Notes under the pieces: model-generated
Seen by the model: the letters and a program-made list of their open reading frames with translations, nothing else
What the model was told of the DNA's origin: nothing
Databases searched by the model: none
Assembly (NCBI RefSeq): GCF_025231525.1
Contig: NZ_CP103057.1
Coordinates: 310,001 to 374,000 of the forward strand
Direction: 5' to 3'
DNA length: 64,000 nt
Origin: Sphingomonas endolithica
GTDB lineage: Bacteria; Pseudomonadota; Alphaproteobacteria; Sphingomonadales; Sphingomonadaceae
Part shown: positions 1 through 9,455 of the stretch, in pieces
How positions within the stretch are numbered: the first letter of the stretch is position 1
How the letters are laid out: each line of letters opens with the position of its first letter
Translations under genes and position numbers: made by a program

Positions 1-1683
1 CAACACGGCAAGAAGTGCGACCACACCGGCATAGATCAGCAGGAACAGCCATTTGCGGTTGACGACCGTGCCGACCGCCGAGACGTATTTCTCGGTCGTG
101 CGCTCGAAATTGTTATTGAACCAGTCCTTGGCCGGCTGCGTCTTGCGCGCGACCCAGCCGTCCTGCTTCTCGTCACTGCGTTTCTTGAGCAATGTAGCGG
201 TGAGCGCCGGGGTGAGGACGAGCGCCACGACGACCGACAGGATCATCGCCGAGACGATCGTGACAGAGAATTGCCGGTAGATCACGCCGGTCGAACCGCC
301 GAAGAACGCCATCGGCAGGAACACTGCCGACAGGACCAGCGCGATGGCGATGAGCGCAACAGTGATCTCGTTCATCGACTGGATCGTCGCGTCGCGCGGG
401 CTCATGTCCGGATTTTCGTCCATGAGACGTTCGACATTCTCGACCACAACGATCGCATCGTCGACCAGCAGGCCGATGGCGAGGACGAGGCCGAACAAGG
501 TCAGCGTGTTGATCGAGAAGCCGGCGAGATAGAAGACGCCGACCGTGCCGAGAAGTACCACGGGAACGGCGATCGTCGGAATGAGCGTCGCGCGCCAGCT
601 CTGCAGGAAGACGAACATGACGATGACGACGAGGATGATCGCCTCGATCAGCGTCTTCACGACCTCGTCGATCGATAGATTGATGAAGTCGGTCGAATCG
701 CGCGGGAAGTTGAATTGGAAGCCCGGCGGGAAGGACTTGGCCGAGGTCTCGATCTCCTGCTTGACCAGATCCGACACGGTCAGGGCGTCTGCGCCAGGCG
801 CGAGCGACACGGCGATGCCGGCGCCGGGATGGCCGTTGACGCGGCTGACGACGCCGTAGCTTTCCGCGCCGAGCTCGATCCGAGCCACGTCCGACAGACG
901 GACGACCGAACCATCGCGCGCGGTCTTGACCACGATGGCGGCGAACTGCGCCGGCGTCTGCAGGCGCGACTGCGCGGTGACGGTGGCGTTGAGCATCTGC
1001 GAGTCCGGCATAGGCTGGCCGCCGATCTCGCCGGCGGCGATCTCGGTATTCTGCGCGGTGACGGCGTTGATGATGTCCGACGGGATCAGTGAGTAGCTGG
1101 CCAGCTTGTCCGGTTGCAGCCAGATGCGCATGGCATATTGCGAGCCGAACACGTTGGTGTCGCCGACTCCGGGGATGCGGCCGAGCCGATCCTGGAAATT
1201 GGCGATCAGGTAATCGGACACGTCCTGGTTCGTCAGCCGGTCGGTCGAATCGTAGATCGCCACCAGCAGCAGGAAATCGGGGTTCGATTTGGTGACGGTC
1301 AGGCCCTGTTGCTGGACCTGCTGGGGCAGGCGGCTGATCGCCTGCTGCACCTTGTTCTGGACCTGGACCTGCGCGATGTCTGGATCGACGCCCTTCTCGA
1401 ACGTCGCGGTGATCGTCACCGAGCCGCGCGATGAGCTGCTGGAGCTGAAATAGAGCAGGCCGTCGATGCCGGTCAGCTGTTGTTCGATGACCTGCGTGAC
1501 GCTGTTCTCCAGCGTCTCCGCCGAGGCGCCGGGGTAGGTCGCGCGGACGTTGACGTTGGGCGGGGCGACGTCGGGGAATTGCTCGATCGGCAGCGAGTAG
1601 ATCGCGCCGATCCCGCCCAGCATGATGATGATCGCGACGACCCAGGCGAAGATCGGCCGATCGATGAAGATGCGCGAGATCAT
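1..1683 (-). CDS. RND (HAE1-type) efflux pump inner-membrane permease, partial
   Basis: N-terminal 561 codons of a resistance-nodulation-division permease, which exports hydrophobic compounds using the proton gradient as part of a tripartite pump. The rest lies beyond the left edge; the family is usually about 1,040 residues. Translation starts MISRIFIDRPIFAW, the typical cytoplasmic N-terminus and first membrane helix, followed by the periplasmic loop. The fourth-helix motif GLLVDDAIVVVENVER, with the proton-relay Asp pair, is encoded near 430-480. The start lies 7 bases after the stop of the adaptor gene, so the two are co-transcribed. Substrate is unknown. Family identity is certain; orthology to AcrB or MexB is not claimed. 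Confidence 0.95.
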   Translation of the reverse strand, partial: MISRIFIDRPIFAWVVAIIIMLGGIGAIYSLPIEQFPDVAPPNVNVRATYPGASAETLENSVTQVIEQQLTGIDGLLYFSSSSSSRGSVTITATFEKGVDPDIAQVQVQNKVQQAISRLPQQVQQQGLTVTKSNPDFLLLVAIYDSTDRLTNQDVSDYLIANFQDRLGRIPGVGDTNVFGSQYAMRIWLQPDKLASYSLIPSDIINAVTAQNTEIAAGEIGGQPMPDSQMLNATVTAQSRLQTPAQFAAIVVKTARDGSVVRLSDVARIELGAESYGVVSRVNGHPGAGIAVSLAPGADALTVSDLVKQEIETSAKSFPPGFQFNFPRDSTDFINLSIDEVVKTLIEAIILVVIVMFVFLQSWRATLIPTIAVPVVLLGTVGVFYLAGFSINTLTLFGLVLAIGLLVDDAIVVVENVERLMDENPDMSPRDATIQSMNEITVALIAIALVLSAVFLPMAFFGGSTGVIYRQFSVTIVSAMILSVVVALVLTPALTATLLKKRSDEKQDGWVARKTQPAKDWFNNNFERTTEKYVSAVGTVVNRKWLFLLIYAGVVALLAVL

Positions 1684-1690
1684 GCCGCGA

Positions 1691-2896
1691 TCAGCCCTTG
1701 GTCTGCGCGGATGTGGCTTCGCCCTTGGCTGGTGGTTTCTTGAACTGCTGCGCGGAGCCGGCGGCCACCGGTTTGATCGGCTGACCCGCCTTGGCCCGCG
1801 CGGTGCCCTCGGTGATCACCTTGTCACCGGGCTTGAGGCCTTCGGTGACGACCCAGTTGGGACCGACTACGCGGGTGGCGGTGATCTTGCGTTCGATCGC
1901 CTTGTTGCCCGGACCGACGAGCAGCACGGTGGTGCCGCCCTTGGGGTCGCGCTTAACGCCGGCTTGCGGGACGAGGAAGGCGTTGTTGTCGACCGATTGC
2001 GCGAAGGTCGCGCGCACGAACATGCCGGGCAGCAGCAAGCCTTGCGGATTGGGGAAGCGAGCGCGCAATGTGACGGTGCCGGTGCTTTCGTTGACCAACG
2101 CCTCGGCGAACTCAACGCGGCCGGTCTGACCGTAGACGCTGCCGTCTTCGAGCTTCAGCCGCACCATTGCGCTGGATGGCACGACGCCGCCTGCGGCCAG
2201 GGCGCGACGTAGCGCCAGCAGGTCGGCGCTGGATTGCTGGATGTCGACGAACATCGGATCGAGGCGCGAGATGGTGGTCAGCGGGTCGGCCTGGCTAGCG
2301 GTGACCAATGCGCCTTCGGTGAACAGCGAACGGCCGATGCGGCCGGTGATCGGCGCGGGCACATTGGTGAAGCGCAGATTGATGCGGGCGGTTTCGAGCT
2401 GGGCGCGGCTCTGCGCGACGGCGGCCCTTGCCTGGCTGGCCTGGGCGGTGGCGTCGGTATAATCCTGCTGCGCGACGGCCTCGATCGCGGCGAGCGGTTT
2501 GTAGCGCTCGGCGCGGATCCTTGTGGCTTGCGCATTGGCCGACGCGCTGGCGAGGTTGGCGCGGGCTTCGTTGGCCGATGCCTCGTAGAGGCTGGGATCG
2601 ATCTGGTAGAGCGTCTGTCCCGCGCGGACGATCGATCCCTCGGTGAAGAAACGGCGGCGGATGATGCCCGAGACCTGCGGGCGGACCTCGGAGCTCTGGA
2701 ACGCGGCGGTGCGGCCGCCAAGTTCGGTGGTCAGCGGGACGGATGTCGGCTGTACGACGACATAGCCGACCTCCGGTGTGCCCGTCTGGCCACGCCCGCC
2801 CTTTTCCTGCGCCTTCTCGCCGCCGCCGCATGCGGCCAGGGTGAGGAGCGTGACAAGCAATACAGACTTGGTCGGCGCTATAGGGCGCAGGAGCAT
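1691..2896 (-). CDS. RND efflux periplasmic adaptor (membrane fusion) lipoprotein
   Basis: Membrane fusion protein that links the RND permease to an outer-membrane channel. The chosen start (MLLRPIAPTK) has GGTGGA about 9 bases upstream and gives 401 residues with a lipoprotein signal: hydrophobic segment then TLAAC, the Cys at residue 23 being the likely lipidated residue. In-frame ATGs at 2914 and 3007 are possible but lack a good ribosome site. The body has the family order: beta-barrel/lipoyl half, a coiled hairpin rich in Ala/Arg/Gln, second lipoyl half, C-terminal barrel. It is the first gene of the pump operon; no outer-membrane channel gene is visible because the window ends. Confidence 0.93.
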   Translation of the reverse strand: MLLRPIAPTKSVLLVTLLTLAACGGGEKAQEKGGRGQTGTPEVGYVVVQPTSVPLTTELGGRTAAFQSSEVRPQVSGIIRRRFFTEGSIVRAGQTLYQIDPSLYEASANEARANLASASANAQATRIRAERYKPLAAIEAVAQQDYTDATAQASQARAAVAQSRAQLETARINLRFTNVPAPITGRIGRSLFTEGALVTASQADPLTTISRLDPMFVDIQQSSADLLALRRALAAGGVVPSSAMVRLKLEDGSVYGQTGRVEFAEALVNESTGTVTLRARFPNPQGLLLPGMFVRATFAQSVDNNAFLVPQAGVKRDPKGGTTVLLVGPGNKAIERKITATRVVGPNWVVTEGLKPGDKVITEGTARAKAGQPIKPVAAGSAQQFKKPPAKGEATSAQTKG

Positions 2897-3003
2897 TCGG
2901 GAATTCCACCGCATGATAGTCGCTGGCCCCGCGATGGCAGCCCGCTTGCCCGACGTCAAACACGATAGGTGCGTTGTCGTTCCTAAGTTGCGGCGAATGC
3001 TGG

Positions 3004-3471
3004 TCAAATGGGTGCCTCGCGGCGCAGGCGGACGATCGCTGCGTCTAGCGCCGACAGAAAGCGCGAACGATCCGCTTTCGAGAACGGGGCGGGGCCGCCG
3101 ATCGCGTCTCCGCCAGCGCGCAGATCGGCCATGATCGCGCGCGTGGCGATAGCGCCGCCGATCGAGGCATTGGTGAAGGGCTTGCCGGTGGAAGAGAGCA
3201 CGGTCGCCCCGGCCTTCAGGCAGCGGTCAGCGAGCAGGATGTCGGCGGTGATGACGATCGATCGCGGCGTCGACTGTTCGGCGATCCAGTCGTCGGCGGC
3301 GTCGAAGCCGTCGCTGACCACGACGCGGTCGATCAGCGGGTGGGCGGGCACGCGGAAGTGGCTGTTGGCGACGATGGTGACCGGGATCTCGGTGCGATAG
3401 GCGACGCGGTAGATCTCGTCCTTGACCGGGCAGGCGTCGCCATCGACGAGGATGCGGAGAGTGTTCGTCAC
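3004..3471 (-). CDS. YaiI/YqxD family protein (DUF188)
   Basis: A 155-residue protein of the UPF0178/DUF188 family, whose biochemical role is not established; the fold resembles PIN/NYN nucleases. Family marks are [12 protein letters not shown] near the N-terminus, [27 protein letters not shown] and [13 protein letters not shown]. Length equals the family norm. The start codon is GTG. Its stop lies about 110 bases from the adaptor start, and a paired palindromic repeat lies upstream, so it is probably its own transcription unit. Confidence 0.9.
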   Translation of the reverse strand: MTNTLRILVDGDACPVKDEIYRVAYRTEIPVTIVANSHFRVPAHPLIDRVVVSDGFDAADDWIAEQSTPRSIVITADILLADRCLKAGATVLSSTGKPFTNASIGGAIATRAIMADLRAGGDAIGGPAPFSKADRSRFLSALDAAIVRLRREAPI

Positions 3472-3491
3472 TGCCCTCTCTCCGTAAGCAC

Positions 3492-3597
3492 TACCCCGGC
3501 GAAAGCCGGGGCCCAGTCGGGAGACGAGGGTTGGCGCGTGCTGCGCTTCATTACTTCAACCTTCGCGACTGGACCCCGGCGTCCGCCCGGGTGGTAG
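3492..3597. repeat. Paired GC-rich palindromic repeat (REP-like), copy 1
   Basis: Two GC-rich hairpins face each other about 60 bases apart. The left arm is CCCCGGCGAAAGCCGGGG followed by CCCAGTC; the right arm is GACTGGACCCCGGCG followed by its complement. The unit sits between two minus-strand genes. Copies 2 to 5 share the design CCGGGG-CCCAG ... CTGG-CCCCGG. It may act as a terminator or RNA stabiliser; no transposase is next to it. Confidence 0.8.
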
Positions 3598-3606
3598 TAG
3601 GAGGGG

Positions 3607-5334
3607 TTACCGCTGCCGGTCGTTGGTCCGGCGATAGCCCTGCTTTGGCGCATGCCGCGTCGGCGCCGGGCCACTGGGGCGCGCGCTTGGCGTCAGGCGT
3701 GGGCGATGCTCGGCCGCGCGGGGTTCGCCTTCGACCGCTTCGATGCGGATCGCATTCTCGTCCTGACCTTCGAAGTTCGCGGTGCGGGCGACGGAGGCGG
3801 CGAACTTGTTAGCGATGGCGCGCGGCACCTGGAACATCGTTTCGCCGGCCGAGATCCGAATCGCGCCGATCTCGTTCTTTGTGATGTGGCCGCGACGGCA
3901 GATCAGCGGCAGGAGCCAGCGCGGATCGGCATTTTGGCGGCGGCCGATATCCATGCGGAACCAGACGATGTCCTCGAAGCCTTCACGGTGTCCGTCGTTG
4001 CGCGGGGCGGAGCCCGGCGCTTCCTTGCCGGAGCCGATCAGCTCCTCGGCAACCGGCATACGCGCACGGTGCGCGCGGACGAGCAGAGCGGCAATATCCT
4101 CGGCGCTCTTTGTTTCGAGCAGCTTGGCACCAAGCGCGCGATCGTCATCGTCGATCTCGACTTCTTCCATCAGCGTGGTGAGCAGGCGCTCACGATCCTT
4201 GTCGCGAATGTCGTCCAGCGTCGGCGGGTTGATCCAGTCGGCATTGATCCGGGCGCCCTTCAGCATCGATTCGACGCGGCGGCGGCGCGGATAGGGGACG
4301 ATCAGGATCGCCGTGCCCTTGCGGCCAGCGCGGCCGGTGCGGCCCGAGCGATGCTGCAGCGTCTCGGCATCGCGCGGCAGTTCGACATGCACGACGAGGC
4401 TGAGCGTCGGCAGATCGATGCCGCGCGCGGCCACGTCGGTGGCGACGCAGATGCGCGCGCGCTGGTCGCGCAGCGCCTGCAGCGCGGCGTTGCGCTCGTT
4501 CTGGCTATGCTCGCCGGACAATGCGACGGCGCTGAATCCGCGCTCGATCAGCCCGGCATGGAGATGGCGGACATTGTCGCGCGTCGCGCAGAACAGCATC
4601 GCGGTTTCCGCTTCGTGGAAGCGCAGCAGGTTGACGACGACATTCTCGATATCGGCCGGCGCGCAGGTCACTGCCTGGTAGGAGATGTCGCCATGCCCGC
4701 GATCCTCGCCGACGGTCGAGATGCGCACCGCGTCGCGCTGGTAGCGCTTGGCAAGCGCGGCGATCGTCTTGGGGATCGTGGCGGAAAACATCATCGTGCG
4801 GCGCTCGGTCGGCGTGCCGTCAAGGATCTGCTCGAGATCCTCGCGGAAGCCCATGTCGAGCATCTCGTCGGCCTCGTCGAGCACGGCGACGCGCAAGGAG
4901 GACAGGTCGAGCGCGCCACGCTCCAAGTGATCGCGCAGGCGGCCCGGCGTGCCGACGACGATATGCGCGCCGTGGGCGAGCGCGCGGCGCTCCTTCGAGG
5001 CGTCCATGCCGCCGACACAGGTGACGATGCGACCGCCGGTCTTGGCGTACAGCCACATCAGCTCACGACTGACCTGCAGCGCGAGTTCGCGGGTCGGCGC
5101 GATGACCAGGGCCAGCGGGCCCTTCTGGGGGAGGCGACCGTCTTCATCGAGCAACTGCGCCGCCATGGCGAGGCCGAAGGCGACGGTCTTGCCCGAGCCG
5201 GTTTGTGCCGAGACGAGCAGATCGCGGCCGACCGCTTCGGGCTCGAGCACGCCGGCCTGGACCGGGGTGGGGGCGGCATAGCCGCGTTCGGTGAGCGCTT
5301 CGGTGAGAAGCGGGGGAAGTGCTGAAAAAGGCAT
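3607..5334 (-). CDS. DEAD-box ATP-dependent RNA helicase with DbpA-type RNA-binding domain
   Basis: RNA helicase of 575 residues, likely acting in ribosome assembly or RNA turnover. Visible motifs: Q-motif region PTPVQ (23-27), Walker A AQTGSGKT (43-50), PTREL (80-84), DEAD (153-156), SAT (184-186) and motif VI HRSGRTGRAG (328-337). Residues about 468-525 match the DbpA/CsdA C-terminal RNA-binding fold (IVWFRMDIGRR...LICRRGHIT). A Pro/Arg-rich tail follows. DbpA itself binds 23S rRNA hairpin 92; whether this protein does is inference. It is flanked on both sides by paired palindromic repeats and looks monocistronic. Confidence 0.95.
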   Translation of the reverse strand: MPFSALPPLLTEALTERGYAAPTPVQAGVLEPEAVGRDLLVSAQTGSGKTVAFGLAMAAQLLDEDGRLPQKGPLALVIAPTRELALQVSRELMWLYAKTGGRIVTCVGGMDASKERRALAHGAHIVVGTPGRLRDHLERGALDLSSLRVAVLDEADEMLDMGFREDLEQILDGTPTERRTMMFSATIPKTIAALAKRYQRDAVRISTVGEDRGHGDISYQAVTCAPADIENVVVNLLRFHEAETAMLFCATRDNVRHLHAGLIERGFSAVALSGEHSQNERNAALQALRDQRARICVATDVAARGIDLPTLSLVVHVELPRDAETLQHRSGRTGRAGRKGTAILIVPYPRRRRVESMLKGARINADWINPPTLDDIRDKDRERLLTTLMEEVEIDDDDRALGAKLLETKSAEDIAALLVRAHRARMPVAEELIGSGKEAPGSAPRNDGHREGFEDIVWFRMDIGRRQNADPRWLLPLICRRGHITKNEIGAIRISAGETMFQVPRAIANKFAASVARTANFEGQDENAIRIEAVEGEPRAAEHRPRLTPSARPSGPAPTRHAPKQGYRRTNDRQR

Positions 5335-5369
5335 GTTGGTCTCGGTTATCTATTATGGCCCGATACCGG

Positions 5370-5447
5370 TTCCCCCGCGAAAGCGGGGGCCCAGAGTCAC
5401 GAGCGGTGTCGTGTTTGGCGGTCTGGACCCCCGCCTACGCGGGGGAA
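5370..5447. repeat. Paired GC-rich palindromic repeat (REP-like), copy 2
   Basis: Left hairpin TTCCCCCGCGAAAGCGGGGG then CCCAGA; right hairpin TCTGGACCCCCGCC then its complement ending GGGGGAA. The outer ends are themselves inverted, so the whole unit is one long imperfect palindrome. It lies between the DEAD-box helicase and the flavoprotein gene. Confidence 0.8.
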
Positions 5448-5464
5448 CGGTAACGCCGGCAATA

Positions 5465-6646
5465 TCAGATGGACTGGCCCGCGGCCCATCCGCTCGCCCA
5501 TGCCCATTGAAAGTTGTAGCCGCCCAGCCACCCTGTGACATCGACCGCTTCGCCGATCGCATACATGTTTTGTACGCGTTTGGCTTGCATTGTTTGCGAT
5601 GACAGCTCGGCGGTGCTGATTCCGCCGATCGTGACCTCGGCTTTGGCATAGCCTTCGGTGCCGTTGGGGGTGAAGCGCCAATCGGCCAGGCGACGCTCGG
5701 CATCTTTCAAAATGCCGTCCTTGATATTGTGCAATTCCCCCGAAATTTCAAGGCGTTCTGAGAGGGTCTCGGCAAGGCGGCCGGGTAGTGCGGCGGCGAG
5801 CGCGGCGGTGAACTGGCCGCGCGGTTTGGCGCGCTTGGCAGCAGTGAGCCAGCCGGGCTTCGCCCCAGGAAGAAAATCGATGCCGACCGTTTCCTGAGAG
5901 CGCCAATAGCTCGAAACCTGCAGGATCGCTGGGCCCGAGAGGCCGCGATGGGTGAACAATGCGGCTTCGCGGAACGTGGTCTTGCCGCATTTGGCGACCA
6001 CCTCGGTAGCGACACCGGAGAGATCGCGGAACAGGGTTTGATCGCCGCCCAAGGTAAGCGGCACGAGCGCTGGGCGCGGCTCGACGACCTTGAGGCCAAA
6101 CTGGCGCGCGACGTCATAGGCAAAGCCGGTCGCGCCCATTTTCGGGATCGACGGGCCGCCAGTGGCGAGGACGAGGGAAGTCGCGCTAACCTCGCGGCTG
6201 CCGAGCTTTACGCGGAAAAGGCCATCGGCATGGTCGATCGTGCCGATCGATTCACCGAGCACATGCTCGACGTTTCCGGCGTCGCATTCGTCGAGCAGCA
6301 TGGCGACGATCTGCTTGGCCGAGCCGTCGCAGAACAATTGGCCGAGCGTCTTTTCGTGCCAGGCGATGCCGTGTTTCTCGACCAAAGCGAGGAAGTCCTG
6401 CGCGGTGTAGCGGCCGAGCGCTGACTTGGCGAAATGCGGGTTGGCGGAGATGTAGCGTTCGGGGGCGGTGTGCAGGTTGGTGAAGTTGCAGCGTCCGCCG
6501 CCGGAGATGACGATCTTCTTGCCGGGGGCGTCGGCGTGATCGACCAGCAGCACGCGCTTGCCGCGCTGGCCCGCGGTGGCGGCGCACATCAGGCCGGCAG
6601 CGCCGGCGCCGAGGATGATCGCGTCATAGGGGAGGGGTGAGGGCAA
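5465..6646 (-). CDS. NAD(P)/FAD-dependent oxidoreductase, BaiN/YhiN (HI0933) family
   Basis: Flavoprotein of 393 residues with a Rossmann dinucleotide motif GAGAAG near residue 13 and the family signature VISGGGRCNFTN. The C-terminal VTGWLGGYNFQWAWASGWAAG is the second conserved FAD-contact block. Members are mostly uncharacterised; BaiN is linked to bile-acid reduction in gut clostridia, so that function should not be transferred here. Length matches the family. Palindromic repeats lie at both ends, which suggests a single-gene unit. Confidence 0.92.
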   Translation of the reverse strand: MPSPLPYDAIILGAGAAGLMCAATAGQRGKRVLLVDHADAPGKKIVISGGGRCNFTNLHTAPERYISANPHFAKSALGRYTAQDFLALVEKHGIAWHEKTLGQLFCDGSAKQIVAMLLDECDAGNVEHVLGESIGTIDHADGLFRVKLGSREVSATSLVLATGGPSIPKMGATGFAYDVARQFGLKVVEPRPALVPLTLGGDQTLFRDLSGVATEVVAKCGKTTFREAALFTHRGLSGPAILQVSSYWRSQETVGIDFLPGAKPGWLTAAKRAKPRGQFTAALAAALPGRLAETLSERLEISGELHNIKDGILKDAERRLADWRFTPNGTEGYAKAEVTIGGISTAELSSQTMQAKRVQNMYAIGEAVDVTGWLGGYNFQWAWASGWAAGQSI

Positions 6647-6666
6647 TGGCCGGCCTTAGCAAACGG

Positions 6667-6770
6667 GTTCCCCAGCGGAGGCCGGGGTCCAGTCCCGAGG
6701 CGGCAATTGGCGAACGCTGTGCGTGGTTACAACCACCTTGCCGACTGGGCCCCGGCCTCCGCCGGGGAAC
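6667..6770. repeat. Paired GC-rich palindromic repeat (REP-like), copy 3
   Basis: Left arm GTTCCCCAGCGGAGGCCGGGG then TCCAGTC; right arm GACTGGGCCCCGGCC then its complement ending GGGGAAC. It ends 7 bases before the stop of the small SANT-like gene and so could terminate that operon. Confidence 0.8.
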
Positions 6771-6777
6771 AAGAAGG

Positions 6778-6957
6778 TCAACGCAGCTTCGCGATGTTTA
6801 GCCCGTCTTCCTTGGCCTTGTCCTTCACCGATTCCTCGGTGCGGGTCAGTGCCTTGGCGATGGCCTTCAGGCCCATGCCCTTCTTGGCCAGCGTGTGGAG
6901 CTTCTGGATCTCGTCCTGTTTCCACGGCTGACGGTGTCGTGCGAATGCTTCGGCCAT
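6778..6957 (-). CDS. Small SANT/Myb-like helix-turn-helix protein (59 aa)
   Basis: A 59-residue basic protein starting MAEAFARHRQPWKQDEI. The pattern W..DEI..L...A..G.....IA..L.RTE.SV..KA...G is that of a SANT/Myb-like or GcrA-like DNA-binding fold: an N-terminal Trp, three helices and a conserved RT.xSV turn. The start codon is one base after the stop of the GreA/GreB-like gene, so the two form an operon. The function is unknown; a DNA- or polymerase-related role is inference from the partner. A second protein with the same pattern lies at 62610-62777. Confidence 0.8.
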   Translation of the reverse strand: MAEAFARHRQPWKQDEIQKLHTLAKKGMGLKAIAKALTRTEESVKDKAKEDGLNIAKLR

Positions 6958-6958
6958 C

Positions 6959-7417
6959 TCAATCTCCCTGCGCGATATCGAGCACGTCGATCATCGTGCC
7001 GTTGAACTCGACCTGCTCGCCGATTTCTGCGCCGATCAGCGCATGCGCCAAGGGTGCCTGGAAGCCGACGCGCCCGGTGGTCGGATCGGCTTCGTCCGCG
7101 CCGACGATCTCGACGATGCGATCGGCCTTGTTCATGCGGATGGTGACGCGCGAGCCGATGCCGGCCACGCCGGGTTCAGGTGGTGGCGCAATCTCGGCCG
7201 TGGTCTGGCGCGTATGCCAGTAGCGCAGTTCGCGCTTGGCGGCGGCACGCGTTTCGTCGTCGGGCGCTGCGGCGACGGCGGCCTCGATCTCGGCGACCTT
7301 CGCGGCCAGCAGCTTCAGCCCGCGCGGGGTGACCAGGTTCGGGCCCGCCGGTAGCGGAATCTCGAACTTCGGTTCCTTGTGTTCCTCGTCGCTCTCGCGG
7401 CGAAATGCGACGCTCAT
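6959..7417 (-). CDS. GreA/GreB family transcription elongation factor
   Basis: A 152-residue protein with the GreA/GreB C-terminal FKBP-like domain (residues about 80-150: GSRVTIRM..., then DPTTGRVGFQAPLAHALIG and GEQVEFNG). Gre factors enter the RNA polymerase secondary channel and stimulate cleavage of backtracked RNA. The N-terminal part, about residues 25-65, is Ala/Glu-rich and can form the coiled coil, but I cannot confirm the acidic tip pair. The start MSVAFRRESDEE is preferred because the frame further upstream has no Gre similarity. It leads a two-gene operon with the SANT-like protein. Confidence 0.9.
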   Translation of the reverse strand: MSVAFRRESDEEHKEPKFEIPLPAGPNLVTPRGLKLLAAKVAEIEAAVAAAPDDETRAAAKRELRYWHTRQTTAEIAPPPEPGVAGIGSRVTIRMNKADRIVEIVGADEADPTTGRVGFQAPLAHALIGAEIGEQVEFNGTMIDVLDIAQGD

Positions 7418-7493
7418 GGCACTTTTCTCATCATGCCCATGTGATGCCCCGCGGCTCTTGGGGCAAGCGCCGTGCTGTGCTAGGGGCGCGCCC

Positions 7494-9356
7494 ATGCTGA
7501 ATATCAATGGTATCACGGTGCGGCTTGGCGGCCGCATGATCCTCGACCGCGCGAGCGCCTCGCTGCCGCCCAAGAGCCGCGTCGGGCTGATCGGCCGCAA
7601 CGGGGCGGGCAAATCCACGCTGATGAAAGTCATGATCGGACAGCTCGAGCCCGATGATGGCGAGATCGAGATGCCGAAGAAGACCCGCATCGGTTACCTG
7701 CAGCAGGAAGCGCCGCATGGGCAGACCACGCCGATCGATACGGTGCTGGAGGCTGACCGCGAACGCGCCACGCTGCTGATCGAAAGCGAGACCTGCGAGG
7801 ATCCCGATCGGCTCGGCGAAGTATACGAGCGGCTGATGGCGATCGACGCCTATACCGCGCCGGCACGCGCCGCGAGCATCCTGGTGGGCCTGGGCTTCGA
7901 CGAGGAAATGCAGAACCGCCCGCTCGACAGCTATTCGGGCGGCTGGAAGATGCGCGTCGCGCTGGCGGCGCTGCTCTTCTCCGAGCCGGACTTGCTGCTG
8001 CTCGACGAGCCGTCGAACCATCTCGATCTCGAAGCGACCTTGTGGCTGGAGAATTTCCTCAAGGCCTATCCAAACATGATCGTGATTATCAGTCACGAAC
8101 GCGATCTGCTCAACAACGTGGTCGATAACATCCTGCATCTCGAAGGCGGCAAGGTGTTCCTCTATTCGGGCGGCTACGATTCGTTCGAGCGCCAGCGCGC
8201 CGAGCGTGCGGCGCAGCTCGCCGCGGCCAAGGCGAGCCAGGATGCGCAGCGCAGCAAGCTGCAGGAATATATCGCCAAGAATTCCGCACGCGCCTCGACC
8301 GCCAAGCAGGCGCAGTCGCGCCAGAAGATGCTCGCCAAGATGCAGCCGATTGCCTCGATGGCCGACGATCCCACGCTGTCGTTCGAGTTCCCGAACCCGG
8401 AGGAGTTGCGGCCGCCGCTCGTCACGCTCGATATGGCGAGCGTCGGCTATACCGAGAACAAGCCGATCCTGCAGCGGCTGAACCTGCGGCTCGATCCCGA
8501 CGATCGCGTCGCTTTGCTGGGCCGCAACGGCAACGGCAAGACCACGCTCGCGCGCCTGCTCGCCGCGCAGCTGACGCCGATGGATGGTGAGATCGCCGTG
8601 TCGGGCAAGATGCGCGTCGGCTATTTCACGCAGTATCAGGTCGAGGAACTCGATACCGAGGACACGCCGGTCGAGCATATGGCGCATCTGATGAAGGGCA
8701 AGACGCCCGCCGCGGTGCGCGGGCAGCTCGGGCGGTTCGGCTTTTCGGGCGAGAAGGCGACGACCAAGGTCGGCAAGCTGTCGGGCGGCGAACGCGCGCG
8801 GCTGGCGCTGGCGCTGATCACCCGCGATGCGCCGCATATGCTGATCCTCGACGAGCCGACCAACCATCTGGACGTCGATGCGCGCGAGGCACTGGTGCAG
8901 GCGCTCAACGCCTATACCGGCGCGGTGGTGATCGTCAGCCACGATCGGCACATGATCGAGCTCACCGCCGACCGGCTCGTGCTGGTCGATGCCGGCCAGG
9001 CCAACGAATATGCCGGCAGCCTGGAGGATTATACCGACTTCATCCTGGGCAAGAACCAGCCGAAGAACGACGGCCAGAAGTTCGGCAAGAAGGACAAGAA
9101 GGCTGCCGCGGCGGCGCGCGAGAAAACGGCCGAGTTGCGCAAGGCGGCACAGGATGCCGAGGCGATGACCGTCAAGCTCATGGCGGAGCGCAGCGTGATC
9201 GACCGGGCGATGTTCGATCCGTCTGCCGCCGAAGGTAACCTTGCCAAGCTCTCGATGTCCGAGCTGTCCCGCCGTCGGGCCGATGTCGCCGCGCGGTTGG
9301 AAGCGGCAGAAGCGGCGTGGCTGGAAGCCAGCGAAGCGGTGGAACAGGCAGCTTGA
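7494..9356 (+). CDS. ABC-F family ATP-binding cassette protein
   Basis: Soluble twin-ATPase of 620 residues without membrane segments. ABC-F proteins bind the ribosomal E site and resolve stalled translation or give antibiotic resistance. First cassette: Walker A GRNGAGKST, signature YSGGWKMRVALA, Walker B LLLLDEPSNHLDLEA. A charged interdomain linker follows. Second cassette: GRNGNGKTT, LSGGERARLALA, LILDEPTNHLDVDA. A Lys/Ala-rich coiled-coil tail ends the protein, as in Uup/YheS-like members. The start MLNINGITVRLGG aligns with the first beta strand. Subtype (EttA, Uup or YheS) is not resolved. Confidence 0.95.
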   Translation: MLNINGITVRLGGRMILDRASASLPPKSRVGLIGRNGAGKSTLMKVMIGQLEPDDGEIEMPKKTRIGYLQQEAPHGQTTPIDTVLEADRERATLLIESETCEDPDRLGEVYERLMAIDAYTAPARAASILVGLGFDEEMQNRPLDSYSGGWKMRVALAALLFSEPDLLLLDEPSNHLDLEATLWLENFLKAYPNMIVIISHERDLLNNVVDNILHLEGGKVFLYSGGYDSFERQRAERAAQLAAAKASQDAQRSKLQEYIAKNSARASTAKQAQSRQKMLAKMQPIASMADDPTLSFEFPNPEELRPPLVTLDMASVGYTENKPILQRLNLRLDPDDRVALLGRNGNGKTTLARLLAAQLTPMDGEIAVSGKMRVGYFTQYQVEELDTEDTPVEHMAHLMKGKTPAAVRGQLGRFGFSGEKATTKVGKLSGGERARLALALITRDAPHMLILDEPTNHLDVDAREALVQALNAYTGAVVIVSHDRHMIELTADRLVLVDAGQANEYAGSLEDYTDFILGKNQPKNDGQKFGKKDKKAAAAAREKTAELRKAAQDAEAMTVKLMAERSVIDRAMFDPSAAEGNLAKLSMSELSRRRADVAARLEAAEAAWLEASEAVEQAA

Positions 9357-9455
9357 TCGTCTCGGCGGGTATGGCGACCCCGCGGGATTGTTAACCCTTT
9401 GGCCATACAAGGTTTGCGGACGGTGAGACCGTCGTCCCGGTAGGCGGAAAGAATC

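Noticed and set aside
3652..5325. 557-codon plus-strand open frame opposite the DEAD-box helicase
   Set aside because: Shadow frame; all helicase motifs are on the minus strand.
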